The notes under the pieces: generated by a model
Told to the model about the DNA's origin: nothing
What the model saw: only the letters and a program-made list of their open reading frames with translations
Databases searched by the model: none
Shown: piece after piece, positions 45,738 to 53,676 of the stretch
Layout of the letters: every line of letters starts with the position of its first letter
How positions within the stretch are numbered: position 1 is the first letter of the stretch
Source: SZUA-36 sp963727635
GTDB taxonomy: Bacteria > Pseudomonadota > Gammaproteobacteria > Xanthomonadales > SZUA-36
Reading direction: 5' to 3'
Assembly (NCBI GenBank): GCA_963727635.1
Contig: CAVSHP010000015.1
Span: 868,001-932,000 of the forward strand
Length of the DNA: 64,000 bases
Made by a program: the position numbers and the translations under genes

Positions 45738-46613
45738 TCAGCGTGCGCGGCGCCGGCGTTCCATCAGGCGCAGGATCATCGGTGTCAGGATCAGCTGCAT
45801 GGCGATGGCCAGCTTGCCGCCCGGAATGACGATGGTGTTGGCGCGTGACATGAAACTGTCCTTGATCATCGAGATCAGGTAGGGGAAATCGATGCCGCGC
45901 GGATTCTTGAAGCGGATGACAACCTTGGATTCATCCGCCGTCGGTATGTAGCGGGCGATGAACGCATTGGAAGTATCCACCGTCGGAATACGTTGAAAAT
46001 TGATATCCGTCTCGGAAAATTGCGGACAGATGTAACTGATGTAGTCCGGCATGCGGCGCAAAATGGTTTCGCGGATCGCTTCCATCGAGTGGCCGCGATC
46101 GGCCTTGTCACGGTGGATTTTCTGTATCCATTCGAGGTTGATGACCGGCACCACCCCGATCGAGAGGTCGCAGTACTGGGCGACGTTGACAGCCTCTGTC
46201 ACCACGGCGCCGTGCAGACCTTCGTAGAACAGCAGTTCGGTGTCTTCGGGAATTTGCCGCCATGGCGTGAAAGTGCCCGGGGGGCAACCGTGACGCAGGG
46301 CCTCGGTATCGTCGTGGATATAATTGCGGATACGGCCGGTGCCATCTTCACTGAACTGCCGGAACACATTTTCCAGGTCTTCGAGGCGGTTGGCTTCAGG
46401 TCCGAAATGACTGAAGTGATTGTTGCCTTTTTCCGACTCCTCCTGCATGACGGTTTTCATATCGGCCCGGTCATAACGGTGGAAGGCGTCACCTTCAATC
46501 GAGGTGGCCTTGATACCCTCCCGTTCAAAAATACGGTCGAAGGTGAGCTTGACCGAAGTGGTTCCTGCACCTGAAGAGCCAGTGACGGAAATAATGGGGT
46601 GCTTGAGTGACAT
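45738..46613 (-). CDS. cbbP: Phosphoribulokinase
   Basis: A 291-residue class I (bacterial) phosphoribulokinase that makes ribulose 1,5-bisphosphate from ribulose 5-phosphate and ATP. Walker A GSSGAGTTSVK is near the N-terminus; the substrate-binding DAFHRYDRADMK and FYEGLHGAVVT regions are present. It lies 12-15 bases after the FBPase gene and precedes cbbM. The ATG at 46613 (MSLKHPIIS) is preferred to the preceding Met. Confidence 0.96.
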   Translation of the reverse strand: MSLKHPIISVTGSSGAGTTSVKLTFDRIFEREGIKATSIEGDAFHRYDRADMKTVMQEESEKGNNHFSHFGPEANRLEDLENVFRQFSEDGTGRIRNYIHDDTEALRHGCPPGTFTPWRQIPEDTELLFYEGLHGAVVTEAVNVAQYCDLSIGVVPVINLEWIQKIHRDKADRGHSMEAIRETILRRMPDYISYICPQFSETDINFQRIPTVDTSNAFIARYIPTADESKVVIRFKNPRGIDFPYLISMIKDSFMSRANTIVIPGGKLAIAMQLILTPMILRLMERRRRAR

Positions 46614-46628
46614 CATCTTCTCCTTGTT

Positions 46629-47684
46629 TCAATCGCGCAGCAGGGTGCGGTTTCTGAACAGTTGCGGCCGCTCGTGATAGGGGTTCAGGCCGGCATAATA
46701 ATGTTCGACCAGTTCCACTTCGTGCCTGGAGCCAAAAATCATCGGCACCCGCTCGTGGATGTTTTGCGGCTGGATTTCAAGAATGCGCTGGATACCGGTG
46801 GTTGCGGCGCCACCCGCGTGCTCGATGAGCAATGCGATCGGGTTACATTCGTAGACCAGGCGCAGCCGGCCCGTGGCGTAACCCTTGCGAATATCCGCCG
46901 GGTACAGAAAGATGCCGCCGCGGGACAGGATGCGGTGACACTCCGCGACCAGCGACGCGATCCAGCGCATGTTGTAATTGGTGCCATGCGGACCTTCCTC
47001 GCCCACCAGGCAATCGTCTACGTAAGCCCGGATGTGTCCGTCCCACTGGCGTGAGTTCGAGCTGTTGATGGCAAATTCGTTGGTGTCCGGGGGCACTGCA
47101 ACACCCCGGTGGGTGAGGCGAAACTCCCCGGTAAGCGGATCCAGCGTAAAGATCATCGTGCCTTCGCAAAGGGTCATCACCAGCGCCGTCTGCGGGCCGT
47201 AGATGACATAACCGGCCGCCAGTTGCGCAGTGCCGGGTTGCAGCAACCGGCACAGGTCGTCGATGTTTTTACCATCCGCATCGATGCCCGAGGGCAGGAT
47301 TGAAAATATCGTGCCGACGGAAACATTGGTGTCGATGTTGGAGGACCCGTCCAGCGGATCGGTCGCAACAAACAGCGGCGCACCCTTGTTGATGGGGCAG
47401 GGCGCTTTCAGTTCTTCGGAGACCAGGCAGGATACCGGTGCGCCGTGCAGGGCTTCGATGAGCAGGTCATTGGCAATCAGGTCCAGTGCTTTCTGGGTGT
47501 CACCATCCTCGTTGTCGCCCCGGTCGGCGCCGAGTTCACCGGCCAGCGCGCCACGGGCGACCAGCGCGGAGATCTCGATACAGGCGTCCGCGATGGCCTC
47601 GATGGTGGCGGCAATGTCACGACGCAGTTCCGACTTGCCTGTCCAGCTTGCCAGGTAGCGTTTCAAGCCTGGATATTTGCTCAT
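46629..47684 (-). CDS. cbbF: Class I fructose-1,6-bisphosphatase
   Basis: A 351-residue class I FBPase that hydrolyses fructose 1,6-bisphosphate in the regenerative part of the Calvin cycle. Seen: DPLDGSSNIDTNVSVGTIFSI (metal and phosphate binding) and the C-terminal RVPMIFGSRHEVE. It is the first gene of the operon cbbF-cbbP-cbbM-gph. The same enzyme would also serve gluconeogenesis; no second copy is in the window. Confidence 0.94.
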   Translation of the reverse strand: MSKYPGLKRYLASWTGKSELRRDIAATIEAIADACIEISALVARGALAGELGADRGDNEDGDTQKALDLIANDLLIEALHGAPVSCLVSEELKAPCPINKGAPLFVATDPLDGSSNIDTNVSVGTIFSILPSGIDADGKNIDDLCRLLQPGTAQLAAGYVIYGPQTALVMTLCEGTMIFTLDPLTGEFRLTHRGVAVPPDTNEFAINSSNSRQWDGHIRAYVDDCLVGEEGPHGTNYNMRWIASLVAECHRILSRGGIFLYPADIRKGYATGRLRLVYECNPIALLIEHAGGAATTGIQRILEIQPQNIHERVPMIFGSRHEVELVEHYYAGLNPYHERPQLFRNRTLLRD

Positions 47685-47870
47685 GTGCCTCTCCTCGAGT
47701 GACTGCGGCGGGACGCGAATAGCGCGTCATGGATTGACTGGCTAAAAGTATAGAAACCGCCGGGCCCGCCGGTAATATGCATAAGGGGGGCAGGATCAGG
47801 TTATTTGGGTAGGGAAAAACCCACCCATCGGAAAGAATTTGCTAAACGTGCAATGCCCGCCGGAGACGGC

Positions 47871-48494
47871 TCAGCTCTTCAGGTAGAGGGCGATGGCCTG
47901 GCCGCGGTTCCTGACACCGAGTTTTTCGAACAGGTTACGCACGTGATACTTGACGGTATTGGTTGAAACGGCTTTTTCGGATGCGATTTCCTTGTTGGTG
48001 CGGCCCGCCGCCAGCGAGGAGAGGATTTCCAGCTCACGCTTGGTCAGTGTGCCCAGGGGGTTGGCATTGAGCTGGGTCACATCGAGGTAGGGGAACACCA
48101 TGCGGCCACCGGCCACCTGGGCGATGGTATCGAGCAGGTGCACCGGTTGATCATTCTTGGAGACAAAGGCGGCAGCGCCGTGGGCCATGACCTGCAGCGG
48201 CACCGTGTCGCTTTCAAAACCCGTGTACACGATCACGCGTGGCGGATTCTTGCGGGTTTGCAGACGGTCGAGGATATAACGCGCATCGGCGGGAGGTATG
48301 ATCCAGCCGACCACTGCCACGTCCATGGAAACCGTTTCCATCGCCTTCAGAAAGTCTGTGGAATTTTTGCTGGCGCTGACCAGTGAAAGACGCTCATCTT
48401 CGGAAAACAATTGCTTCAATGCGGCCCGCATCAACGGGCTTTTATCTGCAATTCCGACGCGAATCGGCTGGCTCGGATCCTGCTTGCTGACCAT
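47871..48494 (-). CDS. LuxR/NarL-type regulator with a degenerate receiver domain
   Basis: A 207-residue protein with an N-terminal receiver-like domain and a C-terminal LuxR helix-turn-helix (LTKRELEILSSLAAGRTNKEIASEKAVSTNTVKYHV). The residue at the phospho-acceptor position is Gly63 (VAVVGWIIPP) in place of Asp, while Asp17, the Thr in VYTGF and the Lys in FVSK are kept. It therefore is unlikely to be switched by normal phosphorylation. It lies upstream of the cbb operon on the same strand, with a 186-bp gap, and could regulate it; this is inference. No LysR-type CbbR is present. Confidence 0.82.
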   Translation of the reverse strand: MVSKQDPSQPIRVGIADKSPLMRAALKQLFSEDERLSLVSASKNSTDFLKAMETVSMDVAVVGWIIPPADARYILDRLQTRKNPPRVIVYTGFESDTVPLQVMAHGAAAFVSKNDQPVHLLDTIAQVAGGRMVFPYLDVTQLNANPLGTLTKRELEILSSLAAGRTNKEIASEKAVSTNTVKYHVRNLFEKLGVRNRGQAIALYLKS

Positions 48495-48549
48495 CTGTAC
48501 ATGGTACCGCAAGCGCCGTGGCCGCAACAGCGTTGGAGGCTGTTATTGT

Positions 48550-49035
48550 TTAACCGTGCTTCATGATGCGGGCTTTTTGCCGGCCCCAGTCACGGTCCTT
48601 CTCATCGGCGCGCTTGTCGTGGGCTTTCTTGCCCTTGGCGGTGCCAATTTCAACCTTGACCTTGCCATGCGACCAGTACATCGCCGTGGGGACGACGGTG
48701 AAACCCTTGCGTTCCACCTGTCCCGTCAGCCGGTCAATTTCACGCCGCTGCAATAGCAGTTTCCGTGTCCGCACGGGATCGGGAATGATGTGTTTGGATG
48801 CGGTGGGTAAGGGGTCGATCCGGCAGCCAAACAGGAAGGCCTCGTTGTCTTTCAGCAAAACGTAGGAATCGGCAAACTGCACGCGCGATTCGCGCAACGA
48901 CTTGACCTCCCATCCTTCCAGGCTCAAGCCCGCCTCGATACGTTCCTCGATGTGATATTCAAAACGGGCGCGCTTGTTACGTGCAATCGTCTTGGTGCCT
49001 TCGCCATGGGCGTCTTTTGTGGTTTTTTTGCTCAT
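48550..49035 (-). CDS. smpB: SsrA-binding protein SmpB
   Basis: A 161-residue RNA-binding protein that delivers tmRNA to stalled ribosomes. Seen: FEYHIEERIEAGLSLEGWEVKSLRE, RKLLLQRREIDRL and the basic C-terminal tail (KGKKAHDKRADEKDRDWGRQKARIMK) that mimics the missing codon-anticodon. In many gammaproteobacteria ssrA follows smpB directly; here the intact tmRNA gene lies 30 kb away. Confidence 0.96.
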   Translation of the reverse strand: MSKKTTKDAHGEGTKTIARNKRARFEYHIEERIEAGLSLEGWEVKSLRESRVQFADSYVLLKDNEAFLFGCRIDPLPTASKHIIPDPVRTRKLLLQRREIDRLTGQVERKGFTVVPTAMYWSHGKVKVEIGTAKGKKAHDKRADEKDRDWGRQKARIMKHG

Positions 49036-49143
49036 ATATGTCTTCCTGCCAATCGGCTATATTACTGCGTGTGGAGTCTTAGCTCCATGCCATGAGCACG
49101 CAAGCGGGCTTATCGTGTAAAATTTTGCCATCGTCGGAACCCG

Positions 49144-49215
49144 AGTGTCCTGTCACGCGTCCAATGACGCATATGCGGGGCTCTGAATGTGACATTGGAC
49201 GCGTGACAGGACACT
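49144..49215. repeat. Perfect 23-bp inverted repeat between smpB and ratA
   Basis: Arms at 49144-49166 and 49193-49215 are exact inverted copies (AGTGTCCTGTCACGCGTCC ...) separated by 26 bp. It occupies the shared upstream region of two divergent genes and ends six bases before the ratA start. It could be a small hairpin element, an operator or a MITE. Confidence 0.9.
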
Positions 49216-49221
49216 AGTCTT

Positions 49222-49653
49222 ATGAAAATACTACGCTCAGCACTGGTCACACACAGCGCACTGGACATGTACATGCTGGTACAGGCTGTTCCGGACTATC
49301 CGCAGTTTCTTAGCTGGTGCACGGCCACACAGGTCATTGAGCAGAACGAGCAGTTTCAAAAAGCTGCATTGACCGTCGTGATCGCCGGCATCAGGCAGAG
49401 CTTTACCACGCTGAACACGCTGCAGCGCGGCGAAAAGGTTGAAATGAGATTGTTCGATGGCCCGTTCAGGAAGTTGCAAGGGGAATGGCGTTTCGTGCCG
49501 TTGGGCGAGGATGGTTGCAAGATCAGCCTGGAACTGGATTTCGAGATGAATGCCGGTCCGATGGCCAGCCTGTTTGGCAAGGGCTTTGGCAAAATTGCGG
49601 ACCGCCTGGTCGATGATTTCTGCAAACGCGCCGAAAAGGTCTATCCCGCGTGA
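49222..49653 (+). CDS. ratA: RatA family SRPBCC/COQ10-like protein
   Basis: A 143-residue protein of the START/SRPBCC fold (VQAVPDYPQFLSWCTATQV, ITTL..., CKISLELDFEMNAGPMASLFGKGFG-type features). Members are called RatA ribosome-association toxin or coenzyme-Q-binding Coq10-like; the latter role fits the domain better. It overlaps rnfH by four bases. The ATG follows the inverted repeat so closely that its ribosome-binding site is poor. Confidence 0.9.
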   Translation: MKILRSALVTHSALDMYMLVQAVPDYPQFLSWCTATQVIEQNEQFQKAALTVVIAGIRQSFTTLNTLQRGEKVEMRLFDGPFRKLQGEWRFVPLGEDGCKISLELDFEMNAGPMASLFGKGFGKIADRLVDDFCKRAEKVYPA

Positions 49654-49955
49654 CGCGGCAGGATGCGCAAAACAGGATCAGGGTGGAAGTCGTGCTGGCC
49701 ATGCCTGAACGGCAGGAACTCGTGGCGCTGGAGGTTGTCCCCGGTACGACACTGGCCGAGGCGATAACTTTATCGGCCGTGCTGGAAATGTTTGACGGTT
49801 TTGAACTGGATCTCACAAGCGTCGGCATTTTTGGTCAGAAAGCCAGTCCGGACCAGGTTCTGCGCCCGGGTGACCGGGTGGAGATTTACCGGCCCCTGCT
49901 CGCCGACCCAAAGGAAGTGCGCCGCCAGAGGGCAATCGAACAAGCCAAAGCATAA
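49650..49955 (+). CDS. rnfH: RnfH/RatB ubiquitin-like protein
   Basis: A 101-residue beta-grasp protein: MPERQELVALEVVPGTTLAEAI near the start, GIFGQKASPDQVLRPGDRVEIYRPL toward the end. It is named after Rnf clusters but is commonly found after ratA; its function is unclear. GTG start overlapping the ratA stop (GTGA). Confidence 0.9.
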   Translation: MTRQDAQNRIRVEVVLAMPERQELVALEVVPGTTLAEAITLSAVLEMFDGFELDLTSVGIFGQKASPDQVLRPGDRVEIYRPLLADPKEVRRQRAIEQAKA

Positions 49956-49989
49956 GCGGTTTCCGCCTGCACGCCGGCAGCGGGTCTGA

Positions 49990-50658
49990 TCAGGGTTTTA
50001 GCGGTGTATCAACCGGCACGGTGATACCGGCTACATTCAGCGCTTTTTCCAGGATCCTGAGTTGTGCCTGGGCTTCGTTATAGGTGTCAAAAAGCCCGGA
50101 TCGCACCTGGTGGCGTGTGCCCAGCCCGGGTACGACCTGTTCCCGGAGGTTTGCCTCGAACCCCTTTGATCTGACAGTATCCGCGAACGCCAGCGCTTCT
50201 TCGTGGGTGCCAAACGCACCCAATTGCAGCGTCCAGTTGATGACTGCGTCGTCGGTGACGAGATGGGTTTGTTTGGCAGTCTCGATGTTATTGATCTGCT
50301 CGACCGCCGTCTTGGTTGCTGCCAGGGCCTTGATATCGCCGCCGGTTGAATCGCCGATACCATCAGTTGCGGTCAGTGCATCATTTTCAAAGGTCAGTGT
50401 TACCAGGCGTCGGACCGGCTCACCGCCGCGGCGGCTGAACAGCGAAATATAATCCCAGCGATCCTTGTGAAAGGGGTCCTCAACAGCGGGTGTACCCAGC
50501 AGGTAGGCGACCTGCTTTTTGGTCATGCCAAGTGTTATCTGGTCCAGGTCTTCCTGTTCAATGGCATTGCCCTGTTGAACATTTTGTTTGTAAATAAGCT
50601 TGCAGCCCGTGTTTAATGTAAGCACGGCTATCAGTGCTAAGAACAAATACCTGGTCAT
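49990..50658 (-). CDS. bamE: BamE lipoprotein fused to a SPOR domain
   Basis: A 222-residue lipoprotein started at MTRYLFLALIAVLTLNTGC (lipobox LNTGC). The N-terminal half is BamE/SmpA: QQGNAIEQEDLDQITLGMTKKQVAYLLGTPAVEDPF and RWDYISLFSR. The C-terminal half (about 145-220) matches a SPOR domain: WTLQLGAFGTHEEALAFADTVRSKGF and HQVRSGLFDTYNEAQAQL. BamE is part of the beta-barrel assembly machine; SPOR domains bind denuded peptidoglycan at division sites. The typical BamE is 110-150 residues and lacks this extension. It is divergent from fur, as is usual in gammaproteobacteria. Confidence 0.88.
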   Translation of the reverse strand: MTRYLFLALIAVLTLNTGCKLIYKQNVQQGNAIEQEDLDQITLGMTKKQVAYLLGTPAVEDPFHKDRWDYISLFSRRGGEPVRRLVTLTFENDALTATDGIGDSTGGDIKALAATKTAVEQINNIETAKQTHLVTDDAVINWTLQLGAFGTHEEALAFADTVRSKGFEANLREQVVPGLGTRHQVRSGLFDTYNEAQAQLRILEKALNVAGITVPVDTPLKP

Positions 50659-50766
50659 CTGGATCCTTTGAAATGGCTGCAACTAAAGTTTAAGGCCGTG
50701 AATGATACAATAGTAAGGTGTTCTGAAGAACAGGCGATATCAATTTAATAACGACAGGATAAGACA

Positions 50767-51180
50767 GTGGATGATGGAAATCTTCGAAAAGCAGGTCTGA
50801 AAGTCACACAGCCGAGAAAGCGGATACTCGAGTTGCTGGATGAGGCGGGGAACAAGCACGTTACGGCTGACGATATATACCGGGTATTGATCCAGGCCGG
50901 CGAAGACATTGGTCTGGCGACGGTTTACCGTGTGCTGAACCAGTTTGAGGCAGCCGGGTTGGTGGTCAAGCACAACTTTGAAGGCGGCCAGGCTTATTAC
51001 GAACTGGATTCAGGTGGTCACCACGATCATATGGTATGCGTCGAAACCGGCAAGGTCATAGAATTTTCCAATGCCGAAATTGAACGGCTGCAGGCAGATA
51101 TCGCGTCAAAACATGGATATGATATCGTCGACCACAGCCTGGTTATTTACGTACGCCCCAGGAAGAAAAAATCACGCTAG
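50767..51180 (+). CDS. fur: Ferric uptake regulator Fur
   Basis: A 137-residue metal-dependent repressor. Winged-helix part: RKAGLKVTQPRKRILELLDEAG and LATVYRVLNQFEAAG. Metal ligands are visible in HHDHMVCVETGKVIEF; the C-terminal CxxC zinc pair found in many Fur proteins is absent, which also occurs in some lineages. GTG start with AGGA seven bases upstream. Its 3' end overlaps the recN end by four bases, convergent. Confidence 0.93.
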   Translation: MDDGNLRKAGLKVTQPRKRILELLDEAGNKHVTADDIYRVLIQAGEDIGLATVYRVLNQFEAAGLVVKHNFEGGQAYYELDSGGHHDHMVCVETGKVIEFSNAEIERLQADIASKHGYDIVDHSLVIYVRPRKKKSR

Positions 51181-52862
51181 CTGACTGCGGCACCGCTATT
51201 GAGCAGTTCGATCGCGTGAGCGCGGCTCTGCTCAGAAATTTTTCCGCTTAGCATCCTGGCGATCTCTTCGACCCTGCTGGTCTCGTCCAGCAGCCTGGTA
51301 TCTACGTTCGTGGTATCGGGTCCGGTCGCCTTTCGCACCTGCACCTGGTGGGTTGCGCAAACCGCGACCTGGGCCAGGTGCGTGACGCACAGGGCCTGAC
51401 CGCTACCCGACAGGCGTTTCATCAGCCTGCCAACGGCATTCGCAGTGGCGCCACCGATACCGGCATCGACCTCATCAAATATCTGTGTGACTGCTTCGTT
51501 GCCAGTGCTCGCTGCGACCTTGATCGCCAGGCTGATGCGTGACAACTCGCCGCCGGACGCGATTTTATTCAGTGGTCCGGGTGGCAGTCCGGGGTTGGCG
51601 CTGATCCTGATCTGAAGCTCGTCATCACCGCGGGGACCGGGCCTGGCCTGCGGATCCAGGGTTACCGACATTTCAAATATGCCACCGGCCATACCCAGTT
51701 CAGCCATCAGGGTGCTTACCCGTGCGGACAAAACGGCGGCCTGCTGCCTGCGTTTTTCATGCAGGGTTTTGGCAGCGGACCGGTAGCGCTCAAGACGCTC
51801 CCGCAGATCGGCCTGCAACTGCTTGCGGCGATGTTCGGAACCGCCCGCCCGCTCAATACGTGCCGCCAGCGTATGCATGACTTCCTCGAGACCCTCGATG
51901 CGCACGTGGTGCTTGCGCGCCAGGTCGTGCAGGTCGCCAAGGGTCTTGCTTACGGTTTCAAGACGGTCGGGGTTCAGGTCGACCCGGTCGCGTGCTGCGC
52001 GCAGGGTGTTAAGCGCCTCTGAACAGTTAACCGCCGCTTCCTGCAGCATGATACAGGCCTCCTGGATATCACTGTCCAGTGCATTGAATTTCTTCAGCGT
52101 GCCGAGCGCGGTATTGAGGCTGGAGTTGATGCCCGACTGGTCATCTGATGACTCCGGGTCAAGCAGTTCCAGACCCTGGTTCAGTGCTTCGAGCAAGGCA
52201 TCGCCGGCAGCCAGGCGGTCGTGCTCAGTCTGCAGTGCCTCCAGCGAATCGGCCGACAGGTTATATTGTTGTAATTCTTCCAGTTGGTAATTCAGAAATT
52301 CAAGCTCGCCAGGTGATACAGAGCTCTCCTGTTCGAGGGCGTCCAGTTCGTGCCTGGCCAGTTGCCAGTCGGCGCAGGCACTTTCAAGCGCCTCGATCGC
52401 CGTTGCATAGTTACCGCTGCCATCCAGTAAACGGAACTGTTCTGCAGTCCTGGTCAGTCTCAGGTGTTCGTTCTGGCCGTGAATCTCAACCAGCAACTGG
52501 CCGAGTGCCTGCATTTGTGCGACCGTTACCGGTGAGCCATTGATAAAGGCCCGAGATCGGCCACCCGTGTTGATCGTTCTGCGCAACAGGCAACTGTCAC
52601 CCGAGGATAACTCCAGTTCCTCAAGCCAGGTCCGCGCCTCCAGGTTGTCTTGCAGCGAAAATTCTGCGCTTAGTTCAGCGCGGTCGGCCCCGGGGCGCAC
52701 CCACGCGGCATCCGAGCGTTCTCCCAGCAACAGGCCCAGTGCGTCGACCAATATGGATTTGCCGGCGCCGGTCTCACCCGTGATAGCGGTGAAGCCTGAC
52801 TGGAAGTCCAGGTCCAGTGTTGGCACGATGGCAAAGTTGCTGATGTGGAGGTGATTGAGCAT
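51177..52862 (-). CDS. recN: DNA repair protein RecN
   Basis: A 561-residue SMC-like ATPase in double-strand-break repair. Start MLNHLHISNFAIVPTLDL; Walker A ITGETGAGKSILVDAL; central coiled coil; signature ASGGELSRISLAIK; Walker B TQIFDEVDAGIGG. The open frame continues upstream to 53372 but that part is antisense to grpE and without RecN similarity. No clear LexA box was found in the 110-bp gap to grpE. Confidence 0.94.
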   Translation of the reverse strand: MLNHLHISNFAIVPTLDLDFQSGFTAITGETGAGKSILVDALGLLLGERSDAAWVRPGADRAELSAEFSLQDNLEARTWLEELELSSGDSCLLRRTINTGGRSRAFINGSPVTVAQMQALGQLLVEIHGQNEHLRLTRTAEQFRLLDGSGNYATAIEALESACADWQLARHELDALEQESSVSPGELEFLNYQLEELQQYNLSADSLEALQTEHDRLAAGDALLEALNQGLELLDPESSDDQSGINSSLNTALGTLKKFNALDSDIQEACIMLQEAAVNCSEALNTLRAARDRVDLNPDRLETVSKTLGDLHDLARKHHVRIEGLEEVMHTLAARIERAGGSEHRRKQLQADLRERLERYRSAAKTLHEKRRQQAAVLSARVSTLMAELGMAGGIFEMSVTLDPQARPGPRGDDELQIRISANPGLPPGPLNKIASGGELSRISLAIKVAASTGNEAVTQIFDEVDAGIGGATANAVGRLMKRLSGSGQALCVTHLAQVAVCATHQVQVRKATGPDTTNVDTRLLDETSRVEEIARMLSGKISEQSRAHAIELLNSGAAVS

Positions 52863-52900
52863 TTCCGGCCGTGTTTTATTCAAGCTCGCTAGTATCGCTT

Positions 52901-52928
52901 CTTGAATCGCAGTTGCCAATCCCCATAT
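52901..52928 (+). promoter_or_regulatory. Sigma-32 (RpoH) promoter upstream of grpE
   Basis: CTTGAA (52901-52906), 14-bp spacer, CCCCATAT (52921-52928): an almost perfect heat-shock promoter, 46 bp before grpE. Confidence 0.8.
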
Positions 52929-52974
52929 TTGGGCGTGAGAGCAAGAACTGGAAGAACAGCTGGGAGTATAGACC

Positions 52975-53562
52975 ATGACGGCGCGACATGAAGACGAAGA
53001 AAACATGACTGAAAGCTTTGATGAGAGCCTGGCGGGGCAAGCTGAAGGGACCGCGGATGAAGACGGTTCACAAGCAGAATCGAATGACCCGATTGAAAGG
53101 CTCGAGACGGAGTTACAGGCCGCACGTCTGGAAGCTGTCGAGGCGAGACAGGATATGTTGCGTATGCAGGCGGATATGGAAAACCTGCGTAAGCGCCTGG
53201 TGCGTGAGCACGAGAAAACCCGGTTGCGTACGCTTGAACGGTTTATGAGTGATCTGTTGCCGGTACGCGACAGTCTTGAACGTGGGCTGGAAGCGGCCAA
53301 CGACCCGGCGGCCACCGTTGAAGCGCTGACGGAGGGAAAACAACTGATCATGAAAATGCTGGTCAAGACCATGGGTGATCATGGTCTGCAGACAATTGAT
53401 CCGATCGGTGAGTCATTTGATCCGGAAAAACATGAGGCCATGACCCTGCTGACTTCGGACCAGCATGACGAAAACACCGTGATCGACGTGATTGAAAAGG
53501 GTTACCAGTTGCACGACCGCCTGATCAGACCGGCCAAGGTCGTGGTTTCGAGAAAACCCTGA
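52975..53562 (+). CDS. grpE: Nucleotide exchange factor GrpE
   Basis: A 195-residue co-chaperone of DnaK. Acidic, disordered N-terminus; long coiled coil (LQAARLEAVEARQDMLRMQADMENLRKR); C-terminal beta domain (SFDPEKHEAMTLLTS, VIDVIEKGYQLHDRLIRPAKVVVS). ATG 52975 follows GGGAG at eight bases; ATG 53005 is an alternative. It has a sigma-32 promoter and precedes dnaK. Confidence 0.94.
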   Translation: MTARHEDEENMTESFDESLAGQAEGTADEDGSQAESNDPIERLETELQAARLEAVEARQDMLRMQADMENLRKRLVREHEKTRLRTLERFMSDLLPVRDSLERGLEAANDPAATVEALTEGKQLIMKMLVKTMGDHGLQTIDPIGESFDPEKHEAMTLLTSDQHDENTVIDVIEKGYQLHDRLIRPAKVVVSRKP

Positions 53563-53608
53563 ACCCCAGAAGCGCGTCGCTTCAACGTGCAATAAAAGGG
53601 TCATCGTA

Positions 53609-53633
53609 TTGAAAAGCATGGGGCAGCCCCCAT
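53609..53633 (+). promoter_or_regulatory. Second sigma-32-type promoter before dnaK
   Basis: TTGAAA (53609-53614), 13-bp spacer, CCCCAT (53628-53633). The -10 lies in a small inverted repeat, ATGGGG-CAGC-CCCCAT. It allows dnaK to be expressed apart from grpE. Confidence 0.65.
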
Positions 53634-53676
53634 CTTTGAACCATCGAATTATTGACAGACTTTTTGGAGAAATCAA

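Noticed and set aside
44500..45882. A 460-residue open frame on the plus strand
   Set aside because: It is antisense to form II RuBisCO over nearly its whole length and has no recognisable family.
52863..53372. N-terminal extension of RecN
   Set aside because: The extension is serine/arginine-rich antisense of grpE; RecN proteins begin at MLNHLHISNF.
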